Shown piece after piece: positions 1 to 11,675 of a stretch of DNA of 64,000 bases. The stretch lies in assembly GCF_027942865.1 (NCBI RefSeq), contig NC_134509.1, forward strand, positions 12,612,017 through 12,676,016, read 5' to 3'. The notes under the pieces are model-generated. The model made no database searches, was not told the DNA's origin, and saw nothing but the letters and a program-made list of their open reading frames with translations. The position numbers and the translations under genes are program-made. The stretch is from Odontesthes bonariensis (lineage: Eukaryota > Chordata > Actinopteri > Atheriniformes > Atherinopsidae). Numbering within the stretch: position 1 is the first letter of the stretch; the number at the start of each line of letters is the position of its first letter.

Positions 1-879
1 CTGCAGCTCCCCGATAGATTTCCCCTATTTTCAACATCTTAAAACAGTTCTGCATTAACTTACTATTACAAATGTCTAACCCTTAAAAAAATACATCACA
101 TTCATAATTTCTAGTCAACCCTTACACAAAGAATGATACAAATCCAGTCAAGATCATCTTAAAAGGGAATGCAGTCATTGAAATGTTTACAACAATATAC
201 CATCTACATCGCCAGAGAAGCTTCAACAAGCAAACTGAACAGATCTAGTTTCACTATTGCACGCCCATCACATAGTCATACAGTTAAAGGCTAATCACAT
301 TACATAGTAAGTCTGAGCACAGAGAAATGAAAACTTTGCTCATTCTGATATAAGTCACTTGGTTGTGATTGTCGGCACGTTTACGCTTTCTAATTATGTG
401 TGAAATGTATCATGATAGGAACACATGCTGTGTCCAGCAGCAGCGTTTCAGAGCAGTTTCAAACCAAAACACGGGATAAGAGAGAAAATCAGAAGAGAAG
501 GTAATATATCACTGCTTAAATTTTCCCTGTGAGAACACAACACCACAAAGTGATATCATCCTTGTTCTTCCTTGCCGGCAATAAATTAAAGCTAAACATT
601 TAATTCAAAACGATGCTTATTGGCTACACAAATGCTTAAAGCAGCCATCACTGATCGTCAGTTTAAATCTTAAATAAGTGGTCTGGACCCACGGTATTTA
701 CAGCTTAAAGAGCACATGGTGCTGCTGGTGTGAGGCAGAAGGTTTCATACAAAGGCTCGCGACCTGAGATTCAATACAACCTGCGAGAGAGAGAACGGAG
801 ATGTCGAAGCGCCGACAGGAAGGGATAAAAGTCCAACTTCAACATGATCAACCTGTGCGGCGCTTCCTGTGCTTCTCTG

Positions 880-3800
880 TCAGACGTACTGCTGAGGTTT
901 CTGTGGGGCGGCGGCGGCCAAGACACTGGCTGCCTCTTTGGCCTTGCCTGATGCGTCCTTCACTGTGTCCCTGAGCAGCCGCTGGGGCGTCTCTCCTGAG
1001 AGAGAAGACAGAACATCGGGAGAGGGAGACGGGTCAGAATGAGGATCACAACACACTCTTTCAAAGTCACCTTTCAGACATGGCACACATTCACAACACC
1101 GCAGGCTTCGTTGAGATGCTAACTGATCTGTTTTTGTGGCTTCTGGTGAATCTCTTGTTCCATTTTCTTACAGTTTATTAGATTAGGTTGGAGGGGGGTA
1201 GCTTTGAGGAGTGTTTAGGAGGGTTAAAAACAGCAATCGAATTTCTCAACCGTCAAGACTTCTCAACAGGACAAGAGTCCAGAGTTAAACCCAATTGATC
1301 TGACATAACCGGGGTTTTGTGGAGACCAAACTGCAAAGTGGGAACAGCAAAGTCTGGGTTTTGACATCAGCCGAAAGAGGGATCACAAGACGGGCAGAAA
1401 AATGATCTGACGCAAGTTGCCCGAATGGCATCAAAACCTTTCACTGGTTCTCCAAGAGCTCGTTCTAAAAGCCCGTAAAGCACCAATAAGGTGACACAGA
1501 GGAAGTAAACGCCATCTCACTGATGCCGTAGTGTTGCTGAAGTGAAAGCTTTTGTGGTTTAAACGTGGAGGAATCGAGTGCTTCTACTCCCAGATGTGAT
1601 AAAGCTGCTCTGCAACATTAGGGTATCTACACTTAAGCAGCTGTCGAGTGTGCAAGTCTTTTTTCTTTTCTTTCCAAATTTAAAAAAAATGCTCAGTGTC
1701 CCTTTTTGTTGTAAAAATAAAGTCGTTAGCTTGTATGTTTTGTTAAATCATGAAACGGAATTCATATATTTGTAAGAGTGGCAATCAAAAACCGTTCCAC
1801 CGTCACTGCTGTAAATGTCCCTTGAAACTGCCATGTTCCCTTAAGCTTTTTTCCAGCCTGGCGCAGGCGACACAACAACCTGATGGCACGTAAGAGCCCT
1901 TAGGTGCTTTCATCGTGTCACCAGTAACTGTTATTTGCGTCACCTGAATGCCGAAAAGTGAAAAACAAGAGTGGTGGGGGAACTTAAAGAGGATTTCTCA
2001 GATACTGAAACTGATTTGATGATTTTTCAGATGCTAAAAAAAAAAAAAAAAAAAAAGCAACAAAAGCTGACTCTTTTTTTTATCTTAAGACCAGAAGACT
2101 TTGAGGACCTGCAGCAGCGATTTCCCCCTTCTGTCATTGTCTGCCTGTGTTCCCGTCACAGACGGTATAAAAAGCTGGACATAGCCACTGCTATGTGATG
2201 GATGCTGTGCTCTGGGTGCGGTCTCGATGGCTACATCCTTGTCTATCACAAGGTAGCCCAAAATAAACCCAGCTTTATTGCCTGGTTTTCGCTCTAAACG
2301 AAACAGTAATTCACAAAAAATGAACATCGTGCTCTATAGAAGGAGGCTGAAAACTAATGACTGGGTTTGTAAATCTGTTGAGAAAATGTGGGGAAAATTC
2401 ACAAAGTCACAGAAGAGGAGTCAGGTGACAGAGCTAATACTTCCTAAAAAGGGGACAATCTGCTAAGCTACTACAACAGGAAGGCACGGCTCGTCACTGT
2501 TCCACCGGCTGTGGTGGACTCTCCAGATCACAACGTACTTCACGGAGAGAGCTTTTCTATTGGCTGACAGCAGCAAAAAACAACGTTCAAATTTGGAACG
2601 TTCAAAACTGCTCAAATTAGGAACTTATGATGAGACGAGTTATGTGTTCAGCAACGATTTGTGTTGTAAATCAGCTGAAGGCAGATGAACACACACCAGG
2701 CGCACTGTATGCAAACACTGCTTTTCTCAAGCCGACTCCGGCCTTCAGCGTCACTCTGCCACAACGTGTCCGATCGCACAGGAATCGAGCTGCATAAAAC
2801 AGCCAAAAGAAAAAATTCTGCTTTTAGAACAATATGTTTTTATGCAAGTACCGAAAGGTTTATCAACTCCCGCTCGTACAGTGTCAAAAAATGCCAGGAG
2901 CCTAAAAAAAGAAACCAAACCGAAATTACAAAGTGGAAAATCCTTAAGACGAGCGCCTGCGTTTTGATTTGAATGTGTTTTTTTTTTTATTCATGCTAAT
3001 GATCAGGCAGCATTATAGTAACTGCATTTAACAACATGATTATTACTGATATAGAAATATGAATTATTCACAACAATGTAAAAATAAAAGCACTACAGTG
3101 GCAATGCTCTGCAAGCCACATTTTAGTGAGATACAACACAGAAATGACAGAAAAGTAAAAAACATTCATTGTTGCTTTTGGGACAAAGATAAAAGGTAAT
3201 TAAAAGGGTCCTAACGCCGGTCTTTTTTCCCTTCCACATTTCTCGTTTCTTGTTCATTCTCAAAAGCACACGGAATTTGTGCCAGCTCAGCGGTACATCA
3301 TCTATTCTCACCGACACTACATCCATACTCTAGTCACTGTTACTGATATGCAACAAACTAAGGGGAGAAGTCACTACCTCAGCTACAGTCTACTGCGTGA
3401 GGTTCATAGATGGCATCTTGTGACAACCCTGGGCTATAAGGCCTTGGATGTCAAATAGACGCCCCATACTTACCACGACGCTCAGCCTGATGCCAATTCC
3501 TGCCGTGCCGTCAACAAAGGGGCAATGGGACAGAATCACAACAATGGGAGACGCCCTTTTAGACAACAGTACGCTGCGTCAGCACAACACAGTTTGCAAC
3601 ACAGCACGGCCAAACTGGGCAACACCTTTCATATTTATGGCTTCCCGTGATTCAAACTGAATTTTGAGCCCATAAAAAAAAAACTGCACAATGATTACAG
3701 TCATGTGAACAACAAACTCTTTTTCAATTCAAAGGTTTATTGTATCGTGACAGATTAAAAAAAAAAAGAGAAAAGAATCATCCAGTCCCTTCCAGGTCTT

Positions 3801-6800
3801 AAAATGGGGGTAAACACAAAGTCAGATGAACAACAACATGTCACATATTACACCACGTCATTATTTAATTATCAGAGACTGAGCCAGATGCAGAAGCGGT
3901 TTGTGTCCACCCTAACTGCTTCAATAGGAATCAAGCGGGTAAGTACCGACCGGGCGCCGCTGATCAGACGCACTGACATCAGCAGTGATCTCAGAGAAGC
4001 AAATATCGGCGCCCATCTTTCGGGGGAGGGTTATAAGGACATTTTTCCAAGCTATTTCGAGACCGTCATTCTACAGGGAGAAAGATTATTCATAAGGGTC
4101 AAACCCAAGAGCTGCATCTCAGTCTCTACAGGCCCCACTTAGCATGTTAAAAGCTCAAGTTCATGATTAAAAAACAGAAAAAGACACAACAAGGGGAAAG
4201 TGTCTTCTTTCTAAAAAGAACATGGCAGCACAGCTTAGGTCTGCTAAGTTACAGCTGAATTAACCACAAGACGACACCAAAGTGCAAATAATGGGCCATG
4301 ACGCATGGCACCACAGGAAAAAACAAAACCCAAAAACAAACACAGCATATCAACACAGACACCTCAAATCAACTGCAAAGCACAGCGGTGGAGGGCTGAT
4401 GGTTTGGGCTTGTTCTGCACCGACAGGATCTGGGCACCACGCAGTCAAATGCGAGGCCTGTCGACCCCAACCTGGTTGACATGCTGTGGTGGGACCTTAA
4501 GAGAGCTGCACGTAAAAGAACATCTGCAAACATCCCACAGAAAATCATTACTTCAAGTTACTAAAGGTGGTTCTACAAGCTGTTGGGGTGGACTTAGTTC
4601 TTCCCACACTACTTCTGCATTTTTCCAGGCTGTCTTTACCTCATTTTAAGACATGTGAGGACTGGATGATTATTTTTGTTTATCATGTCCTGATCAGTAA
4701 AACCTTGACATCGGACATCTTTGACATCTTTGTGCATTAGACTGTTGATAATGCAAAAAACAATGCTTCAAGTGTGAACAGGCCAATTCAGATCTTACCT
4801 TTGTATTTCTCATATTTCCTGTAAATAAACTGTAAATAAACTGTCGTATTTCCCTGTTGTTCTCCTGCTTTCGTTGTCTCTGGAGGACCCTTGTATTACC
4901 GTGTGAGGTGAACATACCCTGTAGGTTGGACAGTGCGTATTCCAGCCCCTTCATGGCCTTCGCCTGGTTGCTCTTGAAGCGGGCCAATCCAAACTCCTGG
5001 ATAAAAAATACAGAGCAGCTTCATGTGTGTGGGGAGGGTCTTAAAAACAACACCGGACAAAATTCATTGCCTCTCCCTTCATCTGAGGACATGTCACGTG
5101 TGAAAAAAAATGGCAGTTTTTAGGCTGACATATTTTTGGCACCAATTTCACTTCTTTCTCTCAGATCTGCCACTTCTTTATTTTCATGCATTTGCACACA
5201 TGCTCCCCTCCTCCCCGGCTGCCCCGTAGGACATACAAAAAAAATAAAAATAATAAAGAACAATAAATAAATCAGTACATCCCCCTCTACAGTGAGTAAC
5301 ACATGCACATTTAAGAAGTAAAGCATATATTTGTACATCGTTTTCTTAAGGTGAGAGAGAGAGTAGGAGAGTTTTTTCTTCCCTTTTTCCTGAGGCGATT
5401 TCTTTTTTTTTTCTTCCCAGCCACGCATAAATGCTTGCCATGCATCCATCTGCGCTGACCGTTTGACACTTTAATCTGCTCTCCGAAAGCTGTAAAATGT
5501 TTAGCTCTGTGTAAAACGATGTGACTTTTCTTTACTCAACCTTATGATCACAGCGGGGGACAAATATCGCAAACACCAACCGTCACATCCTACTCGTGGC
5601 AAGTCTTCAACTACTGACAATAATGTAACCCTGCTGCTGTCCCAGGATCCGCAGACTGCGTATGAACAAGCGTAATTCATCCGGTGTTGGACGGGAAGTG
5701 TATGAGGACGAGCTATGAAGTTTTACATTCGTGACGGGCAACAAACACGGCTCAGGAGGACTACAATTCTAAAAGCATTGTTTTCATGACAGCGGTGATA
5801 CGTGCCACATCTGTAAGGGAAAAAAAATCTCTAGTGTGTTATTTCAATTTCGATCATAGTGTCATTATCTAGATTCCCTCTAATCAGTATACTAGCGATC
5901 CTTTGGGGATATAATTCCATTATAAAAAAGGAAAGGTCTTCAAAGGGAGGTGTATTTGTCGAACTAAGCTCCGTATGTCACTGTCAAGCTCTGGCATCTT
6001 GTCCAAATAGGGCCACTTCGAGCTCCAAAAAGACAAAAATGCACATGTCAAACCAGTGGGTGGGGTCTCGATGGCTACATCCACTCCACACATACAGTCT
6101 ATGATCCAAACAAGATCGAATCCCTGAAAATAATAAGCAAAAATAATACAAGCGGGAACATTCTGCTTGCAAGAGGTCGAACAGGTAAGCAGCGGTCAGT
6201 TATAGTTTGGGTATTTTCATAATTCTACACAGATATTCTGTATCAAAGTAGACAGAAATAACTTTGTGAGCCCAAATGCTGAAAAAAACTCAACGCCGAT
6301 TCACTTACATCTGACTTACGTTAAAATTAGGAAAAAGATTTGACATGAGAAAGAATGCTACAACAATTCCCATCATTCTGACGTAAAGTATATTCCACCC
6401 CGAGCAGCCGATTTACAGACAATGTCTTAGGGCGAATTAAGGGCAAACGTACCTGAATCGGTTTGGAGAACCCATAAATGCTTGAGGATATCCACGCCTC
6501 CCGTTTCAGTTGTGTGGTTGTTGGCTGCTCCGCTGAATCTTGGAAAACACACCGCTCTTCTACAGACTAAATTAGAAGAGATAAAAATGACAGCGAGCTG
6601 TGGAAAAGGACTGACCACACAGTGGAAGTGGGTCACTTTGGCATTCACTCATTTAAGATTCAACACAGCTTGAGCTTCTCTCGGTGCTCCTATGGCACAA
6701 ATGAAAAATAAAAAAAAAACACACTGTTACACGACAAGGAAAAAGCACAAAGACACAGTCTGTTTTTTTTTTTTTAATTGTTCGGGGCTTTGTCGCTAAA

Positions 6801-8342
6801 CACTGCTCTGTACAACCACTCTTCAAAAGTTTCTGCTCTTTGGCTGAAGTTGCTCATTTGAATAATTATGTTTCAAAGCCCAGTGGATCAAAAACATGCT
6901 AATCCTAATCCATCCTAGAGCAGCATGTAGCCCACAGCAGCCAGAATGTAAATGTAACACACCTTACAGCTGCACAACGTATAAGTCATGTCAAGGTCCC
7001 GCTTACTTGAGAGATTATTACATGTGAGCTGCATTCAAACGCTCGCCTCCTTTGAAGATCAGGCTGACTTAATACCTCGATGAATTAAAACCTCGATGCT
7101 GCACCTGACCGCACCGTGCAGGGCAGCATTAAGCAAAGATAAATCTGAATAAAGGAAACTGATCTGTTTCTTTTTCCTCCGTGCAATATAACGGCAGTGG
7201 GATGAGAATTTTAACCAGAGAGTCTATGAAAAGTCCATTTTCAGCTGCAAACGCCATTTTCACTCTTGAAGAAACTTGCCGAGAAAAAGGAGGAAAAGGT
7301 GGAATTTTTCCACCAATAGTCACAAAAACAAGAATCCTTCAATAGCACTTAAGGCTACATGCTGCTGCGTGCTATAAAGGTTAAAAACGGGACAGTAAAA
7401 GCAGCAGGGCACAGAGGAAAAAAGGGACCTTACCATGAGTGTAGTGTGGTTGAGGTTCCAGGTGTAGGTCGTCAAGCTCCGGTTGACGGGGTCCAGGATG
7501 GAGTCCTCGACGATATACACACAGCGAGACATTCCACCGGGGAAGAACGGGTCAGCCCAGCGGGGCAACCGATTGGTCTTCATCAGGAGGCGCCTGGAGA
7601 GCAGCCGGCAGTCGGCGGTCACCTCCCGATACACAACGTCTTCTGTGAGGACATGGGTGCTGGTTGACACACAAACACAAGGCCACGTCAGCTTAGATGG
7701 TGGGTTTTTTTCATATCTGCTCGAGATACCGCCACTATAAGAGCATTAGTTTAAAGAAAACTACCGGTCCCAACGTTCAAACAGCTCCACGTTTGTGAAA
7801 CGCTGCACGGCTCTAAACTTCCCCATTTTCGTATTTGCACGGGCCAAGAAATGAAGCAAATACACCGCATGACTGCTTGGACAGGCCACACTTAGTTTTA
7901 CTTTTCAGACGCATTTTCTCAGTTCTCTGTTTTACTCGTGCTTTAGACCCATGTTCGCTGTGCGCTTTTGTAGGCAAATCAAAGCACAAGCAATACGAAC
8001 GCTCACATAATCATGATGGACTTTTGGAAAGGGACCAATACCTAATCTAGTTTGGCACACTAACAACAGTGCTGCGGGCCCAAGATTATTGCAGCATCTG
8101 TAGAAAATGAGAAAAACAATAACTTAAATCAATCTCATCTCACAGAATAACGATCTCCATCCTGTAACCCAGGGCGTTAATGTGCCTGAACCACTTTAAG
8201 TGTTCAAATAAGCACCTTGAATTTGAGCAACGATGAAATTGTTTCAGTACCTGAATGGGTTGGGGTACCTTTGCCAGAAAGCCGAGACAACATGGTCCCA
8301 TGTGCTCTTGATTTCTGTGCTACTACAAAAATACTTGGCCAT
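880..8342 (-). CDS. prelid1: PRELI domain-containing protein 1 (mitochondrial lipid transfer protein)
   Basis: Five coding exons on the minus strand: 8342-8251, 7659-7434, 6566-6453, 4996-4918 and 995-880 (TGA at 882-880). All joins have GT-AG borders and keep frame, giving 208 residues; human PRELID1 is about 219. The start is the conserved MAKYF; the N terminus includes FWQRYPNPF, typical of the PRELI/MSF1 domain. Exon 2 contains HVLTEDVVYREV and YTWNLNHTTLM, exon 3 VEERC and REAWISSSIYG, exon 4 GLARFKSNQAKAMKGLEY. The PRELI/MSF1 domain covers about residues 1-172, followed by an Ala/Lys/Gln-rich tail ending QQYV. In the family this protein, with TRIAP1, carries phosphatidic acid across the mitochondrial intermembrane space for cardiolipin synthesis. 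The last intron (4917-996) contains a dead Tc1-like element. An ATTAAA (complement of 599-604) may be the poly(A) signal. The prelid1a/prelid1b distinction cannot be made here. Confidence 0.95.
3720..4740 (+). mobile_element. Decayed Tc1/mariner-type transposon in PRELID1 intron 4
   Basis: The stretch reads as a degraded fish Tc1-like element in plus orientation. Around 3990-4140 are remnants of the transposase helix-turn-helix part. About 4200-4265 resembles the middle of the gene, and about 4300-4450 resembles the GGLMVWAC region. The end of the gene and the 3' flank follow at about 4480-4700, including the stretch that in intact elements follows the last transposase codons. The DDE core is disrupted by deletions and stops, so the copy cannot encode a working enzyme. 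Outer boundaries are approximate because terminal repeats were not recognised. Identification rests on similarity to remembered Tc1-like consensus sequence, not on a search. Confidence 0.7.
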
Positions 8343-9480
8343 TTTTCTTGCACTGCAGTGCACAGCGGCCTGAATCCTTAAACCTGAGGTTCCTTGGTGG
8401 GACTGTACGACACAATGGAATCTTGGATGCTGGCTCCATCCAAAGTCTGGAAGAGTCCTGCAAAAGTGAACAGAAACATCAGAAGGACGATCAAACCTGC
8501 TCCAACTCGTGTGTCTGTAATCATTCAAATGGGTTTACCTGCTTCATATTTGACAACACGAGTCACCTGTCCTCGATTAAGCAATACCATTCATTTATAC
8601 TAGGGAACTGTGGGCAGTGTAGCATATAAATAATTTGATATCATTACACAATATAAAATTATATTCTATCACATATATTTCTTCCTTTGCGTCAGATCTT
8701 GATGCATTATGTTCGTATATAGACCAGATCACAGCATGTATTTAGGCAGTGAAGCCTATTCTAAACAGTGTATTTGTCTCTAAATAAGAGCTTTGAAAAG
8801 AGCAGCTATACTTGATGTGTTAAAAGGCTTTTCTAACTTAAAAGGGGATCTGTGAGGATATGCCAGGGCATCTCTTTCTATCTATGTTCACCGTTGATTA
8901 ATATTAGAACCCATTTCCTTATAATAAACTATTTTTTACACAGTATTTACACATTTAAGCCTGATGATATCCTTCAGTTTATGGCTGTTATAAACACTAG
9001 CTCCTTTAGACAGCTATAAGGGGCTACCTACTCCTGGGATCTATTTTGATCAAATAATTGACACAAATGCACCAAACGTTGAGAGTGACAGCAAAAATAA
9101 AAAAACATAAACGAAAACAAAAAAAAGCCAGTTAAGTAGTTATTTTACAACTCGTTCGTGACCGTGTTGAGCATCACTTATGGTTTCTTGTCACGACAAC
9201 AATAACAATAATGCGACCAAGGTTAATAGGGTTTAACTAGCCACTAGGCTTCGTTGACAGAAACAGAAGTTGGTAAAACGCACTCGGAAACCAGTGTCTT
9301 ACCTGTCTGTTAATACTGTTAATGAAACGCAAGGTTGCTAAACATCCGTTGACAGACTGCTTGCTGAGCCTAAGAACAACAAATGAACTTATGTTAGCTA
9401 ATTGGATACATAATGCTAGACCTGGCAAGACACATAACTGCTGGGTCGTTTTCTCAGGATACAACTTCCGGTTACCATTT
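8343..9480 (-). other. Candidate 5' leader of PRELID1 with a non-coding first exon
   Basis: Upstream of the PRELID1 start codon, on the minus strand, a polypyrimidine/AG acceptor (TTTTGCAG) falls just above 8457, so the coding exon may start at 8457. Farther upstream a strong donor, CAG followed by GTAAGA, ends a possible non-coding exon at 9303. Initiation would then lie near 9450-9520, close to the ETS site at 9464-9471. The intervening 8.6-9.2 kb is AT-rich with no open frame of interest. This is inferred from splice-site shape only; transcript data would decide it. Confidence 0.4.
9464..9471 (-). promoter_or_regulatory. ETS/GABP-type site near the putative PRELID1 start
   Basis: CCGGAAGT on the minus strand is a perfect ETS core. 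Such sites, bound by GABP/NRF-2, are common in promoters of nuclear genes for mitochondrial proteins, which fits both neighbours (PRELID1 and NDUFB6). It lies about 160 bases upstream of the candidate first PRELID1 splice donor. Function is inferred from motif and position. Confidence 0.4.
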
Positions 9481-9821
9481 CAAAGTAAAACCCGTATTCA
9501 CGAATCTTCGCGACGTCCCAAGTTCTAATAAATAAACAGGACAGTTATCACTGTACCTATACAATTTCTCCTAAAAGGTCCTCAAAAAACATATTTTTAT
9601 TTTGATGTATAAAGGTGGTACTGCTTTTTGTTAGAATTTAACAGCAACAAACAGATGCTGTATTTGGACTATAGAATAACAAAAAAAAAATGAAATTACT
9701 CAGTCAGTAAAGACTGAGTGGACATGACTAGGCATGATAGTAAATAAAACAAATTAAATTTGCCCCATGATTAACATTGCACCTATTTTGGCACACACTG
9801 TCCTCCAATACCCACTATTGT

Positions 9822-9833
9822 CCAGTAGGTGGG
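9822..9833 (+). promoter_or_regulatory. CTCF-like motif upstream of NDUFB6
   Basis: The sequence ccagtaggtggg resembles the core of the vertebrate CTCF motif (CCANNAGGTGGC) with one departure at the last base. It sits about 130 bases upstream of the NDUFB6 start codon, within the divergent PRELID1/NDUFB6 spacer. Motif match only. Confidence 0.25.
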
Positions 9834-9953
9834 GATCTATTGAAACGACGCCTCCTACTTTTCTTCTTCGCTGGTGTATTTTGCCTGCAAAGGGAAGTGT
9901 CCTCCATGGTGTCATTGTAGGGCCTGCTGCGGTTAAATATTCTGAAAACAGAC

Positions 9954-10414
9954 ATGTCTGGCTATACACCAGACGAGAAGCTCCGCTTCGAGCAAATAGT
10001 AAAACTCAGGAGGCAATGGCTGAAGGATCAAGAGCTCAGTCCGAGGGAGCCCGTTATACAAGCTAAACCTCCGGGTGCCGTTGCTAAGTTCTGGGCTAGC
10101 TTTCTGGAGCCGAAGAGCTTGTGGAGGCTTTACGTGAGTAGCAAAATAACCCGGCTTGATAAGACTGTATGTGCAAACTAACGGTTTCAACCTTACAGTT
10201 AGTACAACAGTCTGCTTGACGCATTTCAACGCATTGACAGAAAATAAGTCATAGGGTAAATCGCCTCCAACATGGTGACAGGTGTAAAGTAAACGGCCTT
10301 CACTTCAGTCCCATTATACATGTACATGTACATGTATAATGGGACATATGTATATGTCCATATGTATATGTGTATGTGTATGTATATATGTATGTATGTA
10401 TGTATTTGTATTTG

Positions 10415-10471
<57 letters not shown>

Positions 10472-11675
10472 TTGCATAATGTTGCATTTTGGATAAAATT
10501 AATCTAAATGTCTTTCCGGTATTTCATGTTCTGGGATCATTGTGGTGTAAGCCTATGTGATTAATCAAGAATGAGTATTAGTGACAGGACCCAAACATTT
10601 CTAATGTACGTATTATTTGAAAAAATATTACCTTTTTCAGGTAAACTGTCTGGCAGCCATTACTTAGTTTGGTTAGATATTGATCCAGAATGATGATGTG
10701 TTGCAAAGGATTTCCTTAGTGCCACTTTTGTAATGTTCCTCACGATATATTCAGTACACGATTTAAGGTTTTTTGAGTATACTGAAACGACGAATAGATT
10801 GGTCTCTCCAGGTAAACTGACTTTTTTTGAGTATCCAAGTATATTTTTGTCGGGTTGTATGCGTAGAAGAAAATAAATAAACCACCTCCATGACTCCAAG
10901 AGCTGTATTAGCCAAATATTACATCTTGACCAAGGTTACATTTTGTTTGACGCCGTCATCATTAATGCCATTATGTTTTTCTCTGTATTTTATATTTATG
11001 TCCTTGCAGACCTACAAAGCATACCAGGGGGGAGTTTTCACATTAACGCGACTGCTGATACCCGCCTGGCTTGTTCACTACTACGTGAAATATCACATTG
11101 CTGTAAGTTGCCAAACGTGTTGAACAGTATTAGCAATTGTTATTTTTATTGGTACCGTCTCTCCTGCCATAGATCCGAGCCCCACAAATGACTCCTTGTT
11201 CATTAAATGTCGCATAGTTGCGTTGCTCAGTAGGATCGCTTGCACAGACACCCCTGGCACCGAGGAGCAGCTTTGGTTTTACTCTTGTATCAGATAAATT
11301 TCAGCCATGTGTTGCTTACTTTATGTAGATGTTAGCTTCAGTTTGGAAATGGAAAGTCTGCCATCTGGTTACATATTGATGAGTAGACAAATTAAATAAT
11401 AATGTTGTTGTTCCCCTACAGCAAAGACCATATGGCATTGTGGAACTGAAACCTAAGCTGTTTCCAGTAAGTATGATTAATTTGTTAATTCTTACATTGT
11501 ATCTCTTGTTTTCCATATAATCACAGTTGCAACTGGCTTGCCTTACGAGCCAACATGAAATCTGATTGTTATTAAGACTGATTTATTTGTTTTATTATTT
11601 TGTCCTCAGGGTGACACAATTCTGGAGAGTGGTGAGGTTGTTCCAGATCTCCCTGAGACTCATGGCCATCACTGA
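9954..11675 (+). CDS. ndufb6: NADH dehydrogenase (ubiquinone) 1 beta subcomplex subunit 6
   Basis: Four exons: 9954-10133, 11010-11102, 11422-11466 and 11610-11675 (TGA 11673-11675), all phase-0 junctions with GT-AG borders. The product is 127 residues; human NDUFB6 is 128. The N terminus [14 protein letters not shown] and the [13 protein letters not shown] block match the family signature. Exon 2 encodes the single membrane helix (about residues 71-90, [15 protein letters not shown]), and exon 3 carries RPYGIVE. NDUFB6 is an accessory single-pass subunit of the membrane arm of mitochondrial complex I with no catalytic residues. The gene is transcribed away from PRELID1. An ATTAAA at 11734-11739 follows the stop by about 60 bases and is the likely poly(A) signal. 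Intron 1 (876 bp) contains a palindrome and an AT repeat. Confidence 0.96.
10309..10344. repeat. 36-bp perfect palindrome
   Basis: Bases 10309-10344 read identically on both strands. The left arm starts tcccattatacatgtaca and the right arm is its exact complement, with no spacer. It lies in NDUFB6 intron 1 immediately before an alternating purine/pyrimidine and (TA)n stretch. It could form a hairpin or cruciform. It is not a coding element. Confidence 0.9.
10345..10469. repeat. Compound TATG/TTTGTA/(TA)n microsatellite
   Basis: A run of catatgtatatg, tgtatg and tttgta units grades into an uninterrupted (TA)n tract at 10419-10469 (about 25 units). It adjoins the palindrome and is likely length-polymorphic. 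Confidence 0.9.

Noticed and set aside
3804-4142. 112-codon frame taken as a possible small gene in PRELID1 intron 4
   Set aside because: Its second half aligns by eye with the decayed Tc1-like transposon described at 3720-4740.
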